The notes under the pieces were generated by a model that saw only the letters and a program-made list of their open reading frames with translations, was not told where the DNA came from and did not search any database. From contig CAWEET010000005.1 in NCBI GenBank assembly GCA_963808165.1, forward strand, positions 248,001 through 312,000: 64,000 nt of DNA. Reading direction: 5' to 3'. The DNA comes from Thiosocius sp963808165 (lineage in GTDB: Bacteria > Pseudomonadota > Gammaproteobacteria > Chromatiales > Chromatiaceae). Numbering within the stretch: the stretch's first letter is position 1; each line of letters begins with the position of its first letter. The translations under genes were made by a program, and so were the position numbers. Below, piece by piece: positions 1-8,513 of the stretch.

Positions 1-696
1 CAGCAAGCCGATATCGGCTTCGCCTTGGACGGCGACGGTGACCGGCTGGGTGTGATCGACAACGAGGGAGGCAACATCTGGCCGGACCGTGTGCTGATGG
101 CGCTCGCCGCCGATGTGCTGGGGCGACACCCGGGCGTCGACATCCTCTACGATGTGAAGTCGTCGCGTCACCTGGCCAGTTTCATCCTTAGCCACGGCGG
201 ACGTCCGATCATGTGGAAATCGGGCCACTCGCGCATGCGCGCGAAAATGCTCGAGACCGGCGCGTTGCTCGGCGGCGAGTTCTCGGGGCATCTGTTCATC
301 AAGGAACGTTGGTTTGGCTTTGATGATGGCGTGTACGCCGCAGCGCGGCTGCTCGAGCTTATGGCGTTCGAATCGCGCGCCTCGAGCGAGATGTTTGCCG
401 AACTGCCCTCGAGCCCGGCTACGCCTGAGTATCATTTGCCCCTGGAGGAAGGCCAGAGCGCCAACCTTATGCGCGCCCTGGACGTGCACAAGGTTTTCGA
501 CGACGCGCGTCTGGTCGAACTGGACGGGCTCCGTGTAGAGTTCGCCAACGGATGGGGCCTGATCCGGCCGTCCAACACGACGCCATCGTTGGCATTCCGC
601 TTCGAGGCGGACGATGAAGCCGCCCTGGAGCAGATAAAGGCGCGTTTCCGCGATCTGCTGCGTCGGGTCGCGCCGGATATGCAGGCACCTTTTTAA
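1..696 (+). CDS. algC: Phosphomannomutase/phosphoglucomutase, C-terminal part (5' truncated by window edge)
   Basis: The reading frame is open from base 1, so the start lies outside the window; about 231 residues are visible. It interconverts hexose 1- and 6-phosphates and supplies sugar precursors for exopolysaccharide and LPS. The metal-binding loop DGDGDR lies at the start, the sugar-recognition loop GGEFSGHLF follows about 80 residues later, and the phosphate-binding RPSNTTPSLAFRFE lies near the C-terminus. All are in the order expected for the alpha-D-phosphohexomutase family. argB follows after 22 bases, the order recalled from Pseudomonas. AlgC-type dual specificity is inferred from this context; a monofunctional ManB is possible. 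Confidence 0.9.
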   Translation, partial: QQADIGFALDGDGDRLGVIDNEGGNIWPDRVLMALAADVLGRHPGVDILYDVKSSRHLASFILSHGGRPIMWKSGHSRMRAKMLETGALLGGEFSGHLFIKERWFGFDDGVYAAARLLELMAFESRASSEMFAELPSSPATPEYHLPLEEGQSANLMRALDVHKVFDDARLVELDGLRVEFANGWGLIRPSNTTPSLAFRFEADDEAALEQIKARFRDLLRRVAPDMQAPF

Positions 697-718
697 GACT
701 GATAAGCGGAACAATTCT

Positions 719-1615
719 ATGAGTCTGACGGCGCAGGCGGCGGGCAATGTCGCCCACGTGTTGACCGAGGCACTGCCGTACATTCAGCGCTTCGGAGGCA
801 AAACCATCGTCATCAAGTATGGCGGCAACGCGATGGTCGACGAGGAACTCAAGGCCGGCTTTGCCCGGGATGTCGTGCTAATGAAGCTGGTCGGAATCAA
901 CCCGGTGGTCGTCCATGGCGGTGGACCACAGATCGGCGATCTGCTGGCGAGGCTGGGTAAACAGACCGAGTTCGTCCAGGGTATGAGGGTCACGGATGCC
1001 GAGACGATGGACGTGGTCGAGATGGTGCTTGGTGGACTGGTCAACAAGGAGATCGTCACCCTGATCAATCGGCATGGTGGCTCCGCCGTCGGGCTGACCG
1101 GCAAGGACGGCGACCTGATCCGTGCACGAAAGCTGAATCTCACGCGCAGCAACCCACAGGCCCAGGCGCCTGAAATCATCGATATAGGGCATGTTGGGGA
1201 AGTCGAGAGCATCGATGCCTCGGTCGTCGACATGCTGGTGCATGGCAACTTCATTCCGGTGGTCGCGCCGATCGGCGTGGGTCGGGACGGGCATTCTTAT
1301 AATATCAATGCCGACCTGGTGGCCGGCAAGATGGCCGAGGTGTTGGGGGCCGAGAAGCTGATCCTGTTGACCAACACGTCTGGTCTGCTGGACAAGGACA
1401 ACAATCTGCTGACCGGTCTTACGCTGGACATGGTGGATACGCTGATCGCCGACGGCACCATCACCGGTGGGATGTTGCCGAAGATCGGCTGCGCGCTGGA
1501 TGCGGTCAAGGCGGGAGTCAATTCGGCCCACATCATCGACGGGCGGGTTCCGCATGCGGTGCTGGTCGAGCTGTTTACCGACCAGGGCGTCGGTACCCTG
1601 ATTCGGCGCCGCTGA
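719..1615 (+). CDS. argB: Acetylglutamate kinase
   Basis: Phosphorylates N-acetyl-L-glutamate in the second step of arginine synthesis (cytoplasmic). The 298-residue length is normal for the family. The N-terminal KYGGNAM and VVVHGGGPQI segments form the glycine-rich phosphate-binding region of the amino-acid kinase fold, and GGMLPKI near residue 250 is a typical C-terminal ArgB motif. The ATG at 719 follows algC closely and slmA begins 10 bases after the stop, so the three genes are probably co-transcribed. Confidence 0.97.
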   Translation: MSLTAQAAGNVAHVLTEALPYIQRFGGKTIVIKYGGNAMVDEELKAGFARDVVLMKLVGINPVVVHGGGPQIGDLLARLGKQTEFVQGMRVTDAETMDVVEMVLGGLVNKEIVTLINRHGGSAVGLTGKDGDLIRARKLNLTRSNPQAQAPEIIDIGHVGEVESIDASVVDMLVHGNFIPVVAPIGVGRDGHSYNINADLVAGKMAEVLGAEKLILLTNTSGLLDKDNNLLTGLTLDMVDTLIADGTITGGMLPKIGCALDAVKAGVNSAHIIDGRVPHAVLVELFTDQGVGTLIRRR

Positions 1616-1625
1616 AACGCACGGT

Positions 1626-2213
1626 ATGCCACGCCCCTCACGCAAGCAGGCGATCCTCGAGGCGTTGGCCAACGAACTGGAGGAGCACCCGGGGGATCGC
1701 ATCACCACGGCCGCTCTGGCGCGTGCGGTAGGGGTGTCGGAGGCGGCACTCTATCGGCATTTTCCCAGCAAGGCCCGCATGTTCGAGGGCCTGATCAGTT
1801 TTGCCGAGGAGAGTGTGTTCGCTCGAATCAACCAGATTCTCGATGAAGAGAAGAACACGCAGGTGCGGACCGCCAGGGTAGTCTTCCTGCTGCTCGGGTT
1901 TTCCGACCGCAATCCCGGGATCACCCGGGTCCTGCTGGGAGATGCCCTGGTTGGTGAGCGTGAACGTCTGCACGAGCGCGTGCAGCAGTTCTTCGAACGC
2001 ATTGACCTGCAACTGCGCCAAATACTTCGTGAGGCCGAATTGCGCCAGGATGCCGATTTACGCGCGACACCGGAGGCCGCGGCTGCCCTGCTGACAGCAT
2101 TCATAGAAGGTCGTATGCAGCAGTTCCTGCGCTCGCGATTCACTCGCTCTTCGCTTTCTGCCTGGGAGGTTGACTGGCAGGTCTTGAGCCACGGGCTTTT
2201 CAATCCCGTATAG
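1626..2213 (+). CDS. slmA: Nucleoid occlusion factor SlmA (TetR-like)
   Basis: 195 residues with an N-terminal TetR helix-turn-helix (GVSEAALYRHFPSKARM, about residues 35-52) and an all-helical C-terminal domain. SlmA binds specific sites on the chromosome and blocks FtsZ assembly over the nucleoid. Length, the RPSRKQAILEAL start and the position after argB fit SlmA rather than a generic TetR repressor. The ATG at 1626 lies 10 bases after argB. A different TetR-family role cannot be excluded from sequence alone. Confidence 0.88.
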   Translation: MPRPSRKQAILEALANELEEHPGDRITTAALARAVGVSEAALYRHFPSKARMFEGLISFAEESVFARINQILDEEKNTQVRTARVVFLLLGFSDRNPGITRVLLGDALVGERERLHERVQQFFERIDLQLRQILREAELRQDADLRATPEAAAALLTAFIEGRMQQFLRSRFTRSSLSAWEVDWQVLSHGLFNPV

Positions 2214-2254
2214 CACTGGCACCCAGCTGCAGAGTGGGCTGATGATCGGCGGTG

Positions 2255-3268
2255 TTATCGCTGGGTCTGTCGCGCGCCTGGTGGCGCGACCTGACTGAGC
2301 GCGGCCCTGAAGCTGTTGCGTATGGTAGATACTTCGGAACCGCGACAGAATTCCTTGCCTTCGCTGAAGTTCGCGCATTGCACGTCCATAAAGATGCGCT
2401 CGCCGCCACTTTTAGGGTCCTGGAGACGCGATACGGTGATGCTGATGTCACGGAGCTCGCGCGGCGGGGCGGTCACCAGGATCCGGTCTGCAGCAAGATC
2501 GACCGGCGTCGTCGCATGTTCGCGGGCATATTGCTCCGCGATGGCCCATAGGCGGGCACACTCGCCGGCCTCGCGGCAGCGCACCGCGGTATCGACGAGG
2601 TCCGGAAACTCGGATTCGGCGATCACGTCGGCATTCGCGGCGCGCGCCGCCCCTTGGCGCAGCTTGCGGAAACGGGACAGGTCGTAATCGTAACGCTCCA
2701 CGGTTGCGCGCTTCTCGTCTTCCTTGCCGAGGATGATCGCGTATGATTTTTCGATCGAGCGCTGCGTGCTTTCCAGGTTTGCTTTCTGTCTGTCCGTCAG
2801 TTGCTTGCCGCTGCGCTCAGCCGCGGCTGCTGCCCCCTGAAAATCGGATAGGCGCGACTTGAGGCGGCGTATTTCGTTGTGATTGAGTCTGATCTGCCCG
2901 TCCAGCTGGGCGATCTTTCCGTCGCGAGCCATAACGAGATCGTCTTCGTTGCGGTAGAGATTTAACAGGATGCGATCCCTCTCCTGTTGCTCTTCCAGCA
3001 GCTTCTGCTGCTCCGCGCGCAGCTCAGCCAGCGCTTTGTCGCGCTCGATTTCCTCGTCGGTCCTGGCCCGATCGTGGCGGCGAATCTCGATGCCATGCTC
3101 GTTCAGTTCACTGTGGGCGCGGTCCTTATATCTGGGCGGCACCGAAGTGCCGTAGTGCCACAGGCCGTTTTCATCGACCCACTTCTTGATGCTCCCGGCC
3201 TCGGCGAGTGGCAGGTTGACAAGGCATAACACCTGAACGGCGATAAAGAGACGGATTGTTGACGTCAT
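2255..3268 (-). CDS. DUF4124-domain exported protein with a long coiled coil
   Basis: 337 residues. A signal peptide covers about residues 1-24 (ending AEAG). It is followed by a DUF4124 segment with KWVDENGLWHYGTSVPP, then a highly charged coiled coil of about 120 residues rich in E, Q, R and K, and a C-terminal domain of unknown fold. DUF4124 proteins are periplasmic or envelope-associated and their role is not established. It is convergent with slmA and divergent from the TauE-like permease, with about 70 bases between the two starts. No function is assigned. Confidence 0.8.
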   Translation of the reverse strand: MTSTIRLFIAVQVLCLVNLPLAEAGSIKKWVDENGLWHYGTSVPPRYKDRAHSELNEHGIEIRRHDRARTDEEIERDKALAELRAEQQKLLEEQQERDRILLNLYRNEDDLVMARDGKIAQLDGQIRLNHNEIRRLKSRLSDFQGAAAAAERSGKQLTDRQKANLESTQRSIEKSYAIILGKEDEKRATVERYDYDLSRFRKLRQGAARAANADVIAESEFPDLVDTAVRCREAGECARLWAIAEQYAREHATTPVDLAADRILVTAPPRELRDISITVSRLQDPKSGGERIFMDVQCANFSEGKEFCRGSEVSTIRNSFRAALSQVAPPGARQTQR

Positions 3269-3339
3269 GGCTATTCACATGCAGCGGGCACTTCGCCCGT
3301 CATTATAATGACTCCCCGTCGAGAGTTAGCGGCAGAGAT

Positions 3340-4086
3340 GTGGAACATTTCATACTTTTTTTCGTTTCGCTACTGGCAAACCTGTTTTCCGCATTTGCCG
3401 GCGGCGGCGCCGGACTCTTACAGCTCCCGGCCCTGATCTTTCTTGGACTGCCGTTCGCCGTGGCGCTGGCGACTCACAAGATTGCATCGGTCGCGCTCGG
3501 CGTGGGCGCTACCGTCAGACACCTGCGCGAAGGCGGGCTGAAGCGTCGCTTCGCAGTGTTCATTCTCGCCACCGGCGTCCCGGGTGTGTTGCTGGGTGCG
3601 AGCGTGATCCTCCGGGTGCCGGGGCGCTATGCCGAGATCGCCCTGGGCGTTCTGACCCTCGGGTTGGGTATCTATTCAGTCGTCAAGGGTCGGCTTGGGC
3701 TGGTCGAGCAGCCGCGTAACCGCAGGGGCGCGGGACTATGGTGGGGAGGCTTGGGACTGTTTGTCATCGGCGTGCTAAACGGTTCTCTGACCTCGGGCAC
3801 CGGTCTGTTCGTGACCCTCTGGCTGGTGCGCTGGTTCGGGGCCGATTACCGGCAGGCAGTGGCCTACACGCTGGTCCTGGTGGGCATCGTCTGGAACGGC
3901 ACCGGTGCGCTGGCACTGGGCATCCTTGGCGAGGTGCGCTGGGACTGGCTCCCAGCGCTGCTGCTGGGTTCCCTGCTCGGTGGATACGCCGGGGCCCACT
4001 TGGCCATATTGAAGGGCAATCAGTGGATCAAATGGGCATTCGAGCTAGTCACGCTGCTGATCGGCGTCAAGCTACTCATTGGATAG
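3340..4086 (+). CDS. TauE/SafE-family membrane permease
   Basis: About 248 residues, nearly all hydrophobic, giving seven or eight transmembrane helices. The N-terminal NLFSAFAGGGAGLLQLPAL and the later GSLTSGTGLF form the duplicated glycine-rich motifs of the TauE/SafE family, whose members export sulfite, sulfoacetate or other small organosulfur anions. GTG at 3340 is chosen because translation from here starts directly in the first helix; the frame stays open upstream but over hydrophilic, non-conserved sequence. The 3' end overlaps the convergent pyrE by 15 bases. The substrate is unknown. Confidence 0.82.
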   Translation: MEHFILFFVSLLANLFSAFAGGGAGLLQLPALIFLGLPFAVALATHKIASVALGVGATVRHLREGGLKRRFAVFILATGVPGVLLGASVILRVPGRYAEIALGVLTLGLGIYSVVKGRLGLVEQPRNRRGAGLWWGGLGLFVIGVLNGSLTSGTGLFVTLWLVRWFGADYRQAVAYTLVLVGIVWNGTGALALGILGEVRWDWLPALLLGSLLGGYAGAHLAILKGNQWIKWAFELVTLLIGVKLLIG

Positions 4087-4728
4087 TGATACGCCGTATT
4101 CACGCCGGTAGGCCTCGACGTTCGCGAGTTGCTCGGTTGCATCGCCGCGCTGCCGGATGTACGCGATGAGATCCTCGAGCCTGACGATGGCCGCCACCGT
4201 CATGGCGTGGTCGGCCTCCACTTCCTGAATGGCCGAGCGGGGGCCGGTTCCCCGTTCCTGTCGATCGAGTGCGATCACCACCCCGGTCGGACTGGCCCCC
4301 TCGGCGGCGATGATGTCCATGGATTCACGGATCGCCGTGCCGGCGGTGATTACGTCGTCGATGATCAGGATATCCCCCTTGAGCGGATGGCCGACGATAC
4401 GCCCTCCCTCGCCGTGACCCTTGGCCTCTTTACGGTTGAACGCATAAGGCACGTCGATGCCGTGGTTCTCGTACAGTGCGGCGGCGGTCACGGCCGCCAG
4501 CGGAATGCCCTTGTATGCCGGTCCGTAAAGGACGTCGAATTTCAGTCCCGAGTCGACGATCGTTTGCGCATAGAAGCGACCGAGGCTCGCCAGGGCCGCA
4601 CCTGTGTTGAACAGGCCGGCATTGAAGAAATAGGGACTGACGCGTCCGGACTTGAGCGTGAACTGGCCGAAACGCAACACACCCAGATCGAGGGCGAAGT
4701 CGAGAAACTCACGCTGATAATCTTGCAT
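4072..4728 (-). CDS. pyrE: Orotate phosphoribosyltransferase
   Basis: Converts orotate and PRPP to orotidine 5'-phosphate in UMP synthesis. 218 residues from the ATG at 4728, which matches family length and begins MQDYQREFLDFALDLGVL. A GGAG ribosome site lies about 10 bases upstream, and longer in-frame starts add unrelated sequence. The PRPP-binding signature ILIIDDVITAGTAI is present, and FTLKSGRVSPYFFNAG is the characteristic N-terminal segment. It is divergent from the ExoIII/Crc homologue, the same neighbour as in Pseudomonas. Confidence 0.96.
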   Translation of the reverse strand: MQDYQREFLDFALDLGVLRFGQFTLKSGRVSPYFFNAGLFNTGAALASLGRFYAQTIVDSGLKFDVLYGPAYKGIPLAAVTAAALYENHGIDVPYAFNRKEAKGHGEGGRIVGHPLKGDILIIDDVITAGTAIRESMDIIAAEGASPTGVVIALDRQERGTGPRSAIQEVEADHAMTVAAIVRLEDLIAYIRQRGDATEQLANVEAYRREYGVSLSNE

Positions 4729-4805
4729 GACTGAAAACTCCGTGCAGGGCTGCATTGTGCGAAACGGGTGCCCCATATACAAGGGCATGCGCCCTGCGCA
4801 TTTCT

Positions 4806-4811
4806 TATAAT
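4806..4811 (+). promoter_or_regulatory. Candidate -10 box of the ExoIII gene
   Basis: A perfect TATAAT lies seven bases before the preferred start codon at 4819. If used, transcription would begin at about 4818-4819, giving a leaderless or nearly leaderless message. The -35 region at the usual spacing (about 4783-4788) is a poor match, so this is tentative. Confidence 0.35.
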
Positions 4812-4818
4812 GCAGCGG

Positions 4819-5592
4819 ATGCGCGTGATCAGTCTCAATTTGAACGGCATACGGGCTGCGGCGCGCAAAGGCTTCTACGCCTGGTTACGCCGGCAGCGCG
4901 CGGATCTTGTCTGCCTGCAGGAAATCAAGGCGCAGGTCGACCAGTTGCAAGACCGCCAGTTCTGGCCTCCCAGCTTCAGTTGTTATTACCATCCGGCGGA
5001 GAAAAAGGGCTACAGCGGCGTAGCGCTGTACGCCCGAAGAGAACCGGACGACGTGACCCAGGGGCTTGGCTGGCCGGACTTCGATGTCGAGGGGCGCTGG
5101 ATAGAGGCCCGTTTCGGCGGCCTGAGCGTGATCTCACTCTATCTGCCATCCGGCTCGTCCAGCGAGCGGCGGCAGCAGGTGAAGTTCGACCTGATGGCGC
5201 GCCTTACGCCGTATCTCGAGGAACTGCGGCGGGACGGGCGCGAGTACATCATCTGTGGTGACTGGAACATCGCTCACACCAAGGCGGATATCAAGAACTG
5301 GCGGGGAAACCTGAAGAACTCCGGGTTTCTGCCCGAAGAGCGAGCCTGGTTGGACCGGCTATTCGGCCCCATGGGCTGGGTGGATGCGTTCCGCGTTGTC
5401 AATCAGGATCCGGACGAATACACCTGGTGGTCCAATCGCGGTCAGGCCTGGGCCAAGAACGTCGGCTGGCGCATCGACTACCAGGTAGTTACGCCGGGCC
5501 TCCGGGATCTTGTTCTCGATGCGACAATCTACCGGAGAAAGCGCTTTTCCGATCACGCCCCGTTGATCGTGGACTACGATCTTGAGTTCTGA
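4819..5592 (+). CDS. Exodeoxyribonuclease III family protein, orthologue of Pseudomonas Crc but with catalytic residues intact
   Basis: 257 residues from ATG 4819 (MRVISLNLNGIRAAARKGF); ATG 4810 would add three residues. The endonuclease/exonuclease/phosphatase fold residues for AP-endonuclease activity are all present: N7, E35 (CLQEIKA), Y108, D148 and N150 (GDWN), and D245-H246 (SDHAP). Expected activity is Mg-dependent cleavage at abasic sites and 3' repair. In Pseudomonas the gene divergent from pyrE is crc, a catabolite-repression protein without nuclease activity. This copy looks like the enzymatic ancestor. Its stop overlaps the start of the AmpG-like gene. Confidence 0.92.
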   Translation: MRVISLNLNGIRAAARKGFYAWLRRQRADLVCLQEIKAQVDQLQDRQFWPPSFSCYYHPAEKKGYSGVALYARREPDDVTQGLGWPDFDVEGRWIEARFGGLSVISLYLPSGSSSERRQQVKFDLMARLTPYLEELRRDGREYIICGDWNIAHTKADIKNWRGNLKNSGFLPEERAWLDRLFGPMGWVDAFRVVNQDPDEYTWWSNRGQAWAKNVGWRIDYQVVTPGLRDLVLDATIYRRKRFSDHAPLIVDYDLEF

Positions 5593-6955
5593 TGCGCCGG
5601 CCGGCTGGCGGGATGCGGTCCGCATATACTTCCATCCCCGGCCGCTGACGCTGCTGTTACTCGGCTTCTCCTCCGGACTGCCGTTGTTGCTGGTATTCGG
5701 CACGCTGTCCTTCTGGCTGCGTGAGGCTGGAATCGATCGTTCCACGATCGGTTTCGTCAGCTGGGTAGCTTTGGCTTATGGCTTCAAGTGGGCCTGGGCG
5801 CCGCTGGTGGATCGGCTGCGCTTGCCGGTATTGTCCGGTCTGCTGGGCCGGCGCCGCAGCTGGCTGTTGACGGCACAGCTCGCGCTGGTTGCGGGTATTT
5901 CCGGTATGGCGCTGTCCGATCCATTGCGCGACATGGAGCAACTCGTGTGGCTGGCGGTGCTGGTCGCTTTCGCCTCTGCCACACAGGATATCGTCATCGA
6001 TGCCTTCCGCATCGAGAGCGGCGGGGCTCGCCTGCAGGCGGCCATGGCGGCCACCTACATGATCGGTTATCGGTTGGCGATGATCGTTGCCGGTGCCGGC
6101 GTGCTGTGGCTGGCAGCCTGGGTCGATCCGGATGAGGCAAGTTATCAGCACGGTCCCTGGCAGTTCGCCTATCTGGTGATGGCCGCGCTGATGACGGTCG
6201 GAATCATTACCACGCTGCTGGTTGGCGAGCCGGATCCGCCGCAGCGGCCGGCTGCCGACGCCACCCATGAGCCGGCGTTGCTGCGCCGCCTGCCAGGCTG
6301 GCTGTTGCCGCCGGTGCGTTGGATCTGGTCGGCGGTACTCAGTCCATTCGTCGATTTCTTTGGCCGCTATGGCTTGCTTGCACTGCTGGTTCTGGCGCTG
6401 ATAGCGACCTATCGCATCTCCGATATCGTTTTGGGGGTGATCGCCAATGTGTTCTACGTGGACATGGGCTTCAGCAAGACCGAGGTGGCCAATGTCACCA
6501 AGGTATTTGGCGTGGCCATGACCCTGCTGGGGGCCCTGATCGGCGGGGTGTTGGTGAACCGTCTTGGTGTGATGCGCATCCTGTTTACCGGTGCACTGCT
6601 GGCCGCCGCCACCAATCTGCTGTTTGCCATGTTGGCGCAGATCGGCGCGTCTGTGCCGATGCTGATCGGGGTGGTCGCGATGGATAATCTGTCCGGCGGG
6701 CTGGCGGCTGCGGCGTTCGTGGCCTATCTTTCGGCGCTGACCAATGTGCAATATTCGGCCACCCAATATGCCCTTTTCAGTTCGGTCATGCTGTTGCTGC
6801 CCAAATTTCTTGGCGGCTTTTCGGGAGTGATCGTGGACCGCATCGGCTACGAACAGTTCTTTACGCTGACCGCGCTGATGGGTCTACCGGTTCTGCTGCT
6901 AGTGTGGCTGGCTGGCCGCTACACGCAGCTGGACTCGCGCGAACCTGATGTCTGA
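5582..6955 (+). CDS. ampG: AmpG-like major facilitator permease
   Basis: About 457 residues with roughly 12 hydrophobic helices. The N-terminal LLLLGFSSGLPLLLVFGTL followed by SFWLREAGI is characteristic of AmpG, the inner-membrane importer of anhydro-muropeptides for cell-wall recycling and beta-lactamase signalling. The only reasonable start is TTG at 5582, overlapping the ExoIII stop by 11 bases and suggesting translational coupling. A loop of about 50 residues in the middle separates the two six-helix halves. Specificity is inferred from family resemblance. Confidence 0.85.
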   Translation: MSSDAPAGWRDAVRIYFHPRPLTLLLLGFSSGLPLLLVFGTLSFWLREAGIDRSTIGFVSWVALAYGFKWAWAPLVDRLRLPVLSGLLGRRRSWLLTAQLALVAGISGMALSDPLRDMEQLVWLAVLVAFASATQDIVIDAFRIESGGARLQAAMAATYMIGYRLAMIVAGAGVLWLAAWVDPDEASYQHGPWQFAYLVMAALMTVGIITTLLVGEPDPPQRPAADATHEPALLRRLPGWLLPPVRWIWSAVLSPFVDFFGRYGLLALLVLALIATYRISDIVLGVIANVFYVDMGFSKTEVANVTKVFGVAMTLLGALIGGVLVNRLGVMRILFTGALLAAATNLLFAMLAQIGASVPMLIGVVAMDNLSGGLAAAAFVAYLSALTNVQYSATQYALFSSVMLLLPKFLGGFSGVIVDRIGYEQFFTLTALMGLPVLLLVWLAGRYTQLDSREPDV

Positions 6956-7616
6956 CGTCGATCTGCTCAGCGCCTTCATCGTCGGCCTGCTGGGCGGGGT
7001 TCATTGTGCGGGGATGTGCGGCGGCATCGTCGGTGCCTTGTCGTTCGGCTTGCCGGATTCAGGCCGCCGATGGTCGATACTGATCGCCTACAACGCCGGG
7101 AGGATCGGCAGTTATACACTTGCCGGTGCGCTGATGGGCGCGCTGGGCTTCTATTTCTCCGGCCTGCTGCCGGTGCAAACGGCGCAGCGTCTCCTGCTGA
7201 CCCTTGCCGGCCTGTTCCTGATCCTGATGGGTTTGTATCTGGCGGGTTGGTGGAATGCCCTGTCGCGCGTCGAACGTTTCGGTGGTCTGCTGTGGCGCAG
7301 AATCGAGCCGTTGGGGCGGGGTTTGTTGCCGGTGCGCTCGGTGCACCAGGGCTTTGCGCTGGGCCTGCTTTGGGGTTGGCTGCCATGCGGACTCGTGTAC
7401 AGCGCCCTGGTCTGGACGGTGGCGGCCGGCGGCGCATTGGAGGGGGCGTCGCTGATGCTCGCATTTGGGCTCGGAACGCTGCCGAATCTGCTACTAATGG
7501 GTGTCGCGGCCGCCCAACTCAATCGTTGGGTGAGGAACCCCGCGATCCGGGCGATCGCGGGTGCGCTGGTGATCCTGTTCGGTCTGATGTTGTTGTACGA
7601 CGCCTGGCTGGGCTAA
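6948..7616 (+). CDS. SafE/COG2836-type integral membrane protein with a CAGMCGG motif
   Basis: 222 residues and about six helices. The first helix carries GGVHCAGMCGG, and a later helix has GLLWGWLPCGLVYSAL. This pattern marks the COG2836 branch of the TauE/SafE-DsbD-like group, often found beside cytochrome cbb3 or copper-handling genes. The paired cysteines suggest thiol or metal chemistry rather than simple anion export. It overlaps the AmpG-like gene by 8 bases, so the two are co-transcribed. The actual function is unknown. Confidence 0.8.
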   Translation: MSDVDLLSAFIVGLLGGVHCAGMCGGIVGALSFGLPDSGRRWSILIAYNAGRIGSYTLAGALMGALGFYFSGLLPVQTAQRLLLTLAGLFLILMGLYLAGWWNALSRVERFGGLLWRRIEPLGRGLLPVRSVHQGFALGLLWGWLPCGLVYSALVWTVAAGGALEGASLMLAFGLGTLPNLLLMGVAAAQLNRWVRNPAIRAIAGALVILFGLMLLYDAWLG

Positions 7617-7647
7617 GGCCTCGACGCCCAACGGGCAGACGGGACAG

Positions 7648-8088
7648 TCAGTCCGTGTAGAACTCATGCCGCATATTTGCACGCAACGGATAGCGGCCGC
7701 CCTCGGGCATGATTTCGAAGTCGAAATTCAGGACTTCACGGTGGGCAACTGGAAAGTCGGCCAGGTAGTAAATCGCCTCCCCTTCGACGACCTCGCGCAT
7801 CTCGATCGGACGGATCTGTCCGTAAAGTGTCCTCGCCACGGCCCTCACGTCTGCCTGTACAGGCGTTGCGCGCCCGTCCGGCTCGTCGCGCAGTACGCTG
7901 ACATTCAACAGGGCGCGGGTCTTGCTACGCTGGATGCCGTAGGCATTGGCGACCTGCACCGGCAGGCTGTCTGTGGTCAATGCATTATGGTGAACGGTAT
8001 AGCCGCCGGTATGGGTACTGTTCTCGGCGCCGGCAGACAGCGAAAGCGCCATCAGCAGGATACTCAGGGTCCTGGTCAGATGATTCAT
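7648..8088 (-). CDS. DUF4426 exported protein
   Basis: 146 residues from ATG 8088, which has a strong GGAGGAG ribosome site; a longer reading frame upstream lacks one. Residues 1-22 form a signal peptide. The rest matches the DUF4426 family (HHNALTTDSLPVQVANAYGI, and FDFEIMPEG near the C-terminus). Genes of this family commonly lie next to proC-yggT in gammaproteobacteria, as here. Role unknown. A 126-base gap separates it from yggU, enough for its own promoter. Confidence 0.82.
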   Translation of the reverse strand: MNHLTRTLSILLMALSLSAGAENSTHTGGYTVHHNALTTDSLPVQVANAYGIQRSKTRALLNVSVLRDEPDGRATPVQADVRAVARTLYGQIRPIEMREVVEGEAIYYLADFPVAHREVLNFDFEIMPEGGRYPLRANMRHEFYTD

Positions 8089-8214
8089 GGGTTCTCCTCC
8101 TGGTTGGGATCGTCCTGCGATTGCTCCCTTGTCCAGAATATAGACCAGATGCCCGGGCATCATGTTTCATCAGACAGCCGTGGACGGTCGGCATCTGCGG
8201 CTTGTTGGTGCATT

Positions 8215-8511
8215 TCAGCCTTCGACCGACAAACCGGGTAACTCCGGCAGCCGCTTTGGGCTGCTCACGCGGACTCGCTTCAGCGGGCTTGTCTGGCCGG
8301 CTTCTATCGTTACTGCCGAGCGCGCGACGCCGAACTGACTCGCCAGCCAGGCAGTCAGATGAGCATTCGCCTGGCCGTCGGCCGGGGGAGCGGTGATACG
8401 GACTCGTAGACGGTCGCCCCAAGGTTCGACGAAGGTGTCGCGGCTGGCGCGCGGCTGCAGCTTGAGACTGAGCAGCAGATCGTCGCCATCCCAGCGATAC
8501 CAATTGCCCAC
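8215..8511 (-). CDS. yggU: DUF167/YggU family protein
   Basis: 98 residues from a GTG start, two bases after the yggT stop. The core KLQPRASRDTFV followed by RVRITAPPADGQANAHL is the DUF167 signature. These are small proteins of unknown function that nearly always sit beside yggT. The tight packing indicates one transcript with yggT and proC. Confidence 0.9.
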   Translation of the reverse strand: MGNWYRWDGDDLLLSLKLQPRASRDTFVEPWGDRLRVRITAPPADGQANAHLTAWLASQFGVARSAVTIEAGQTSPLKRVRVSSPKRLPELPGLSVEG

Positions 8512-8513
8512 GC

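Noticed and set aside
5657..6766. Minus-strand open frame antisense to the AmpG-like gene
   Set aside because: His/Gln-rich translation without family resemblance; AmpG-like motifs on the plus strand explain the region.
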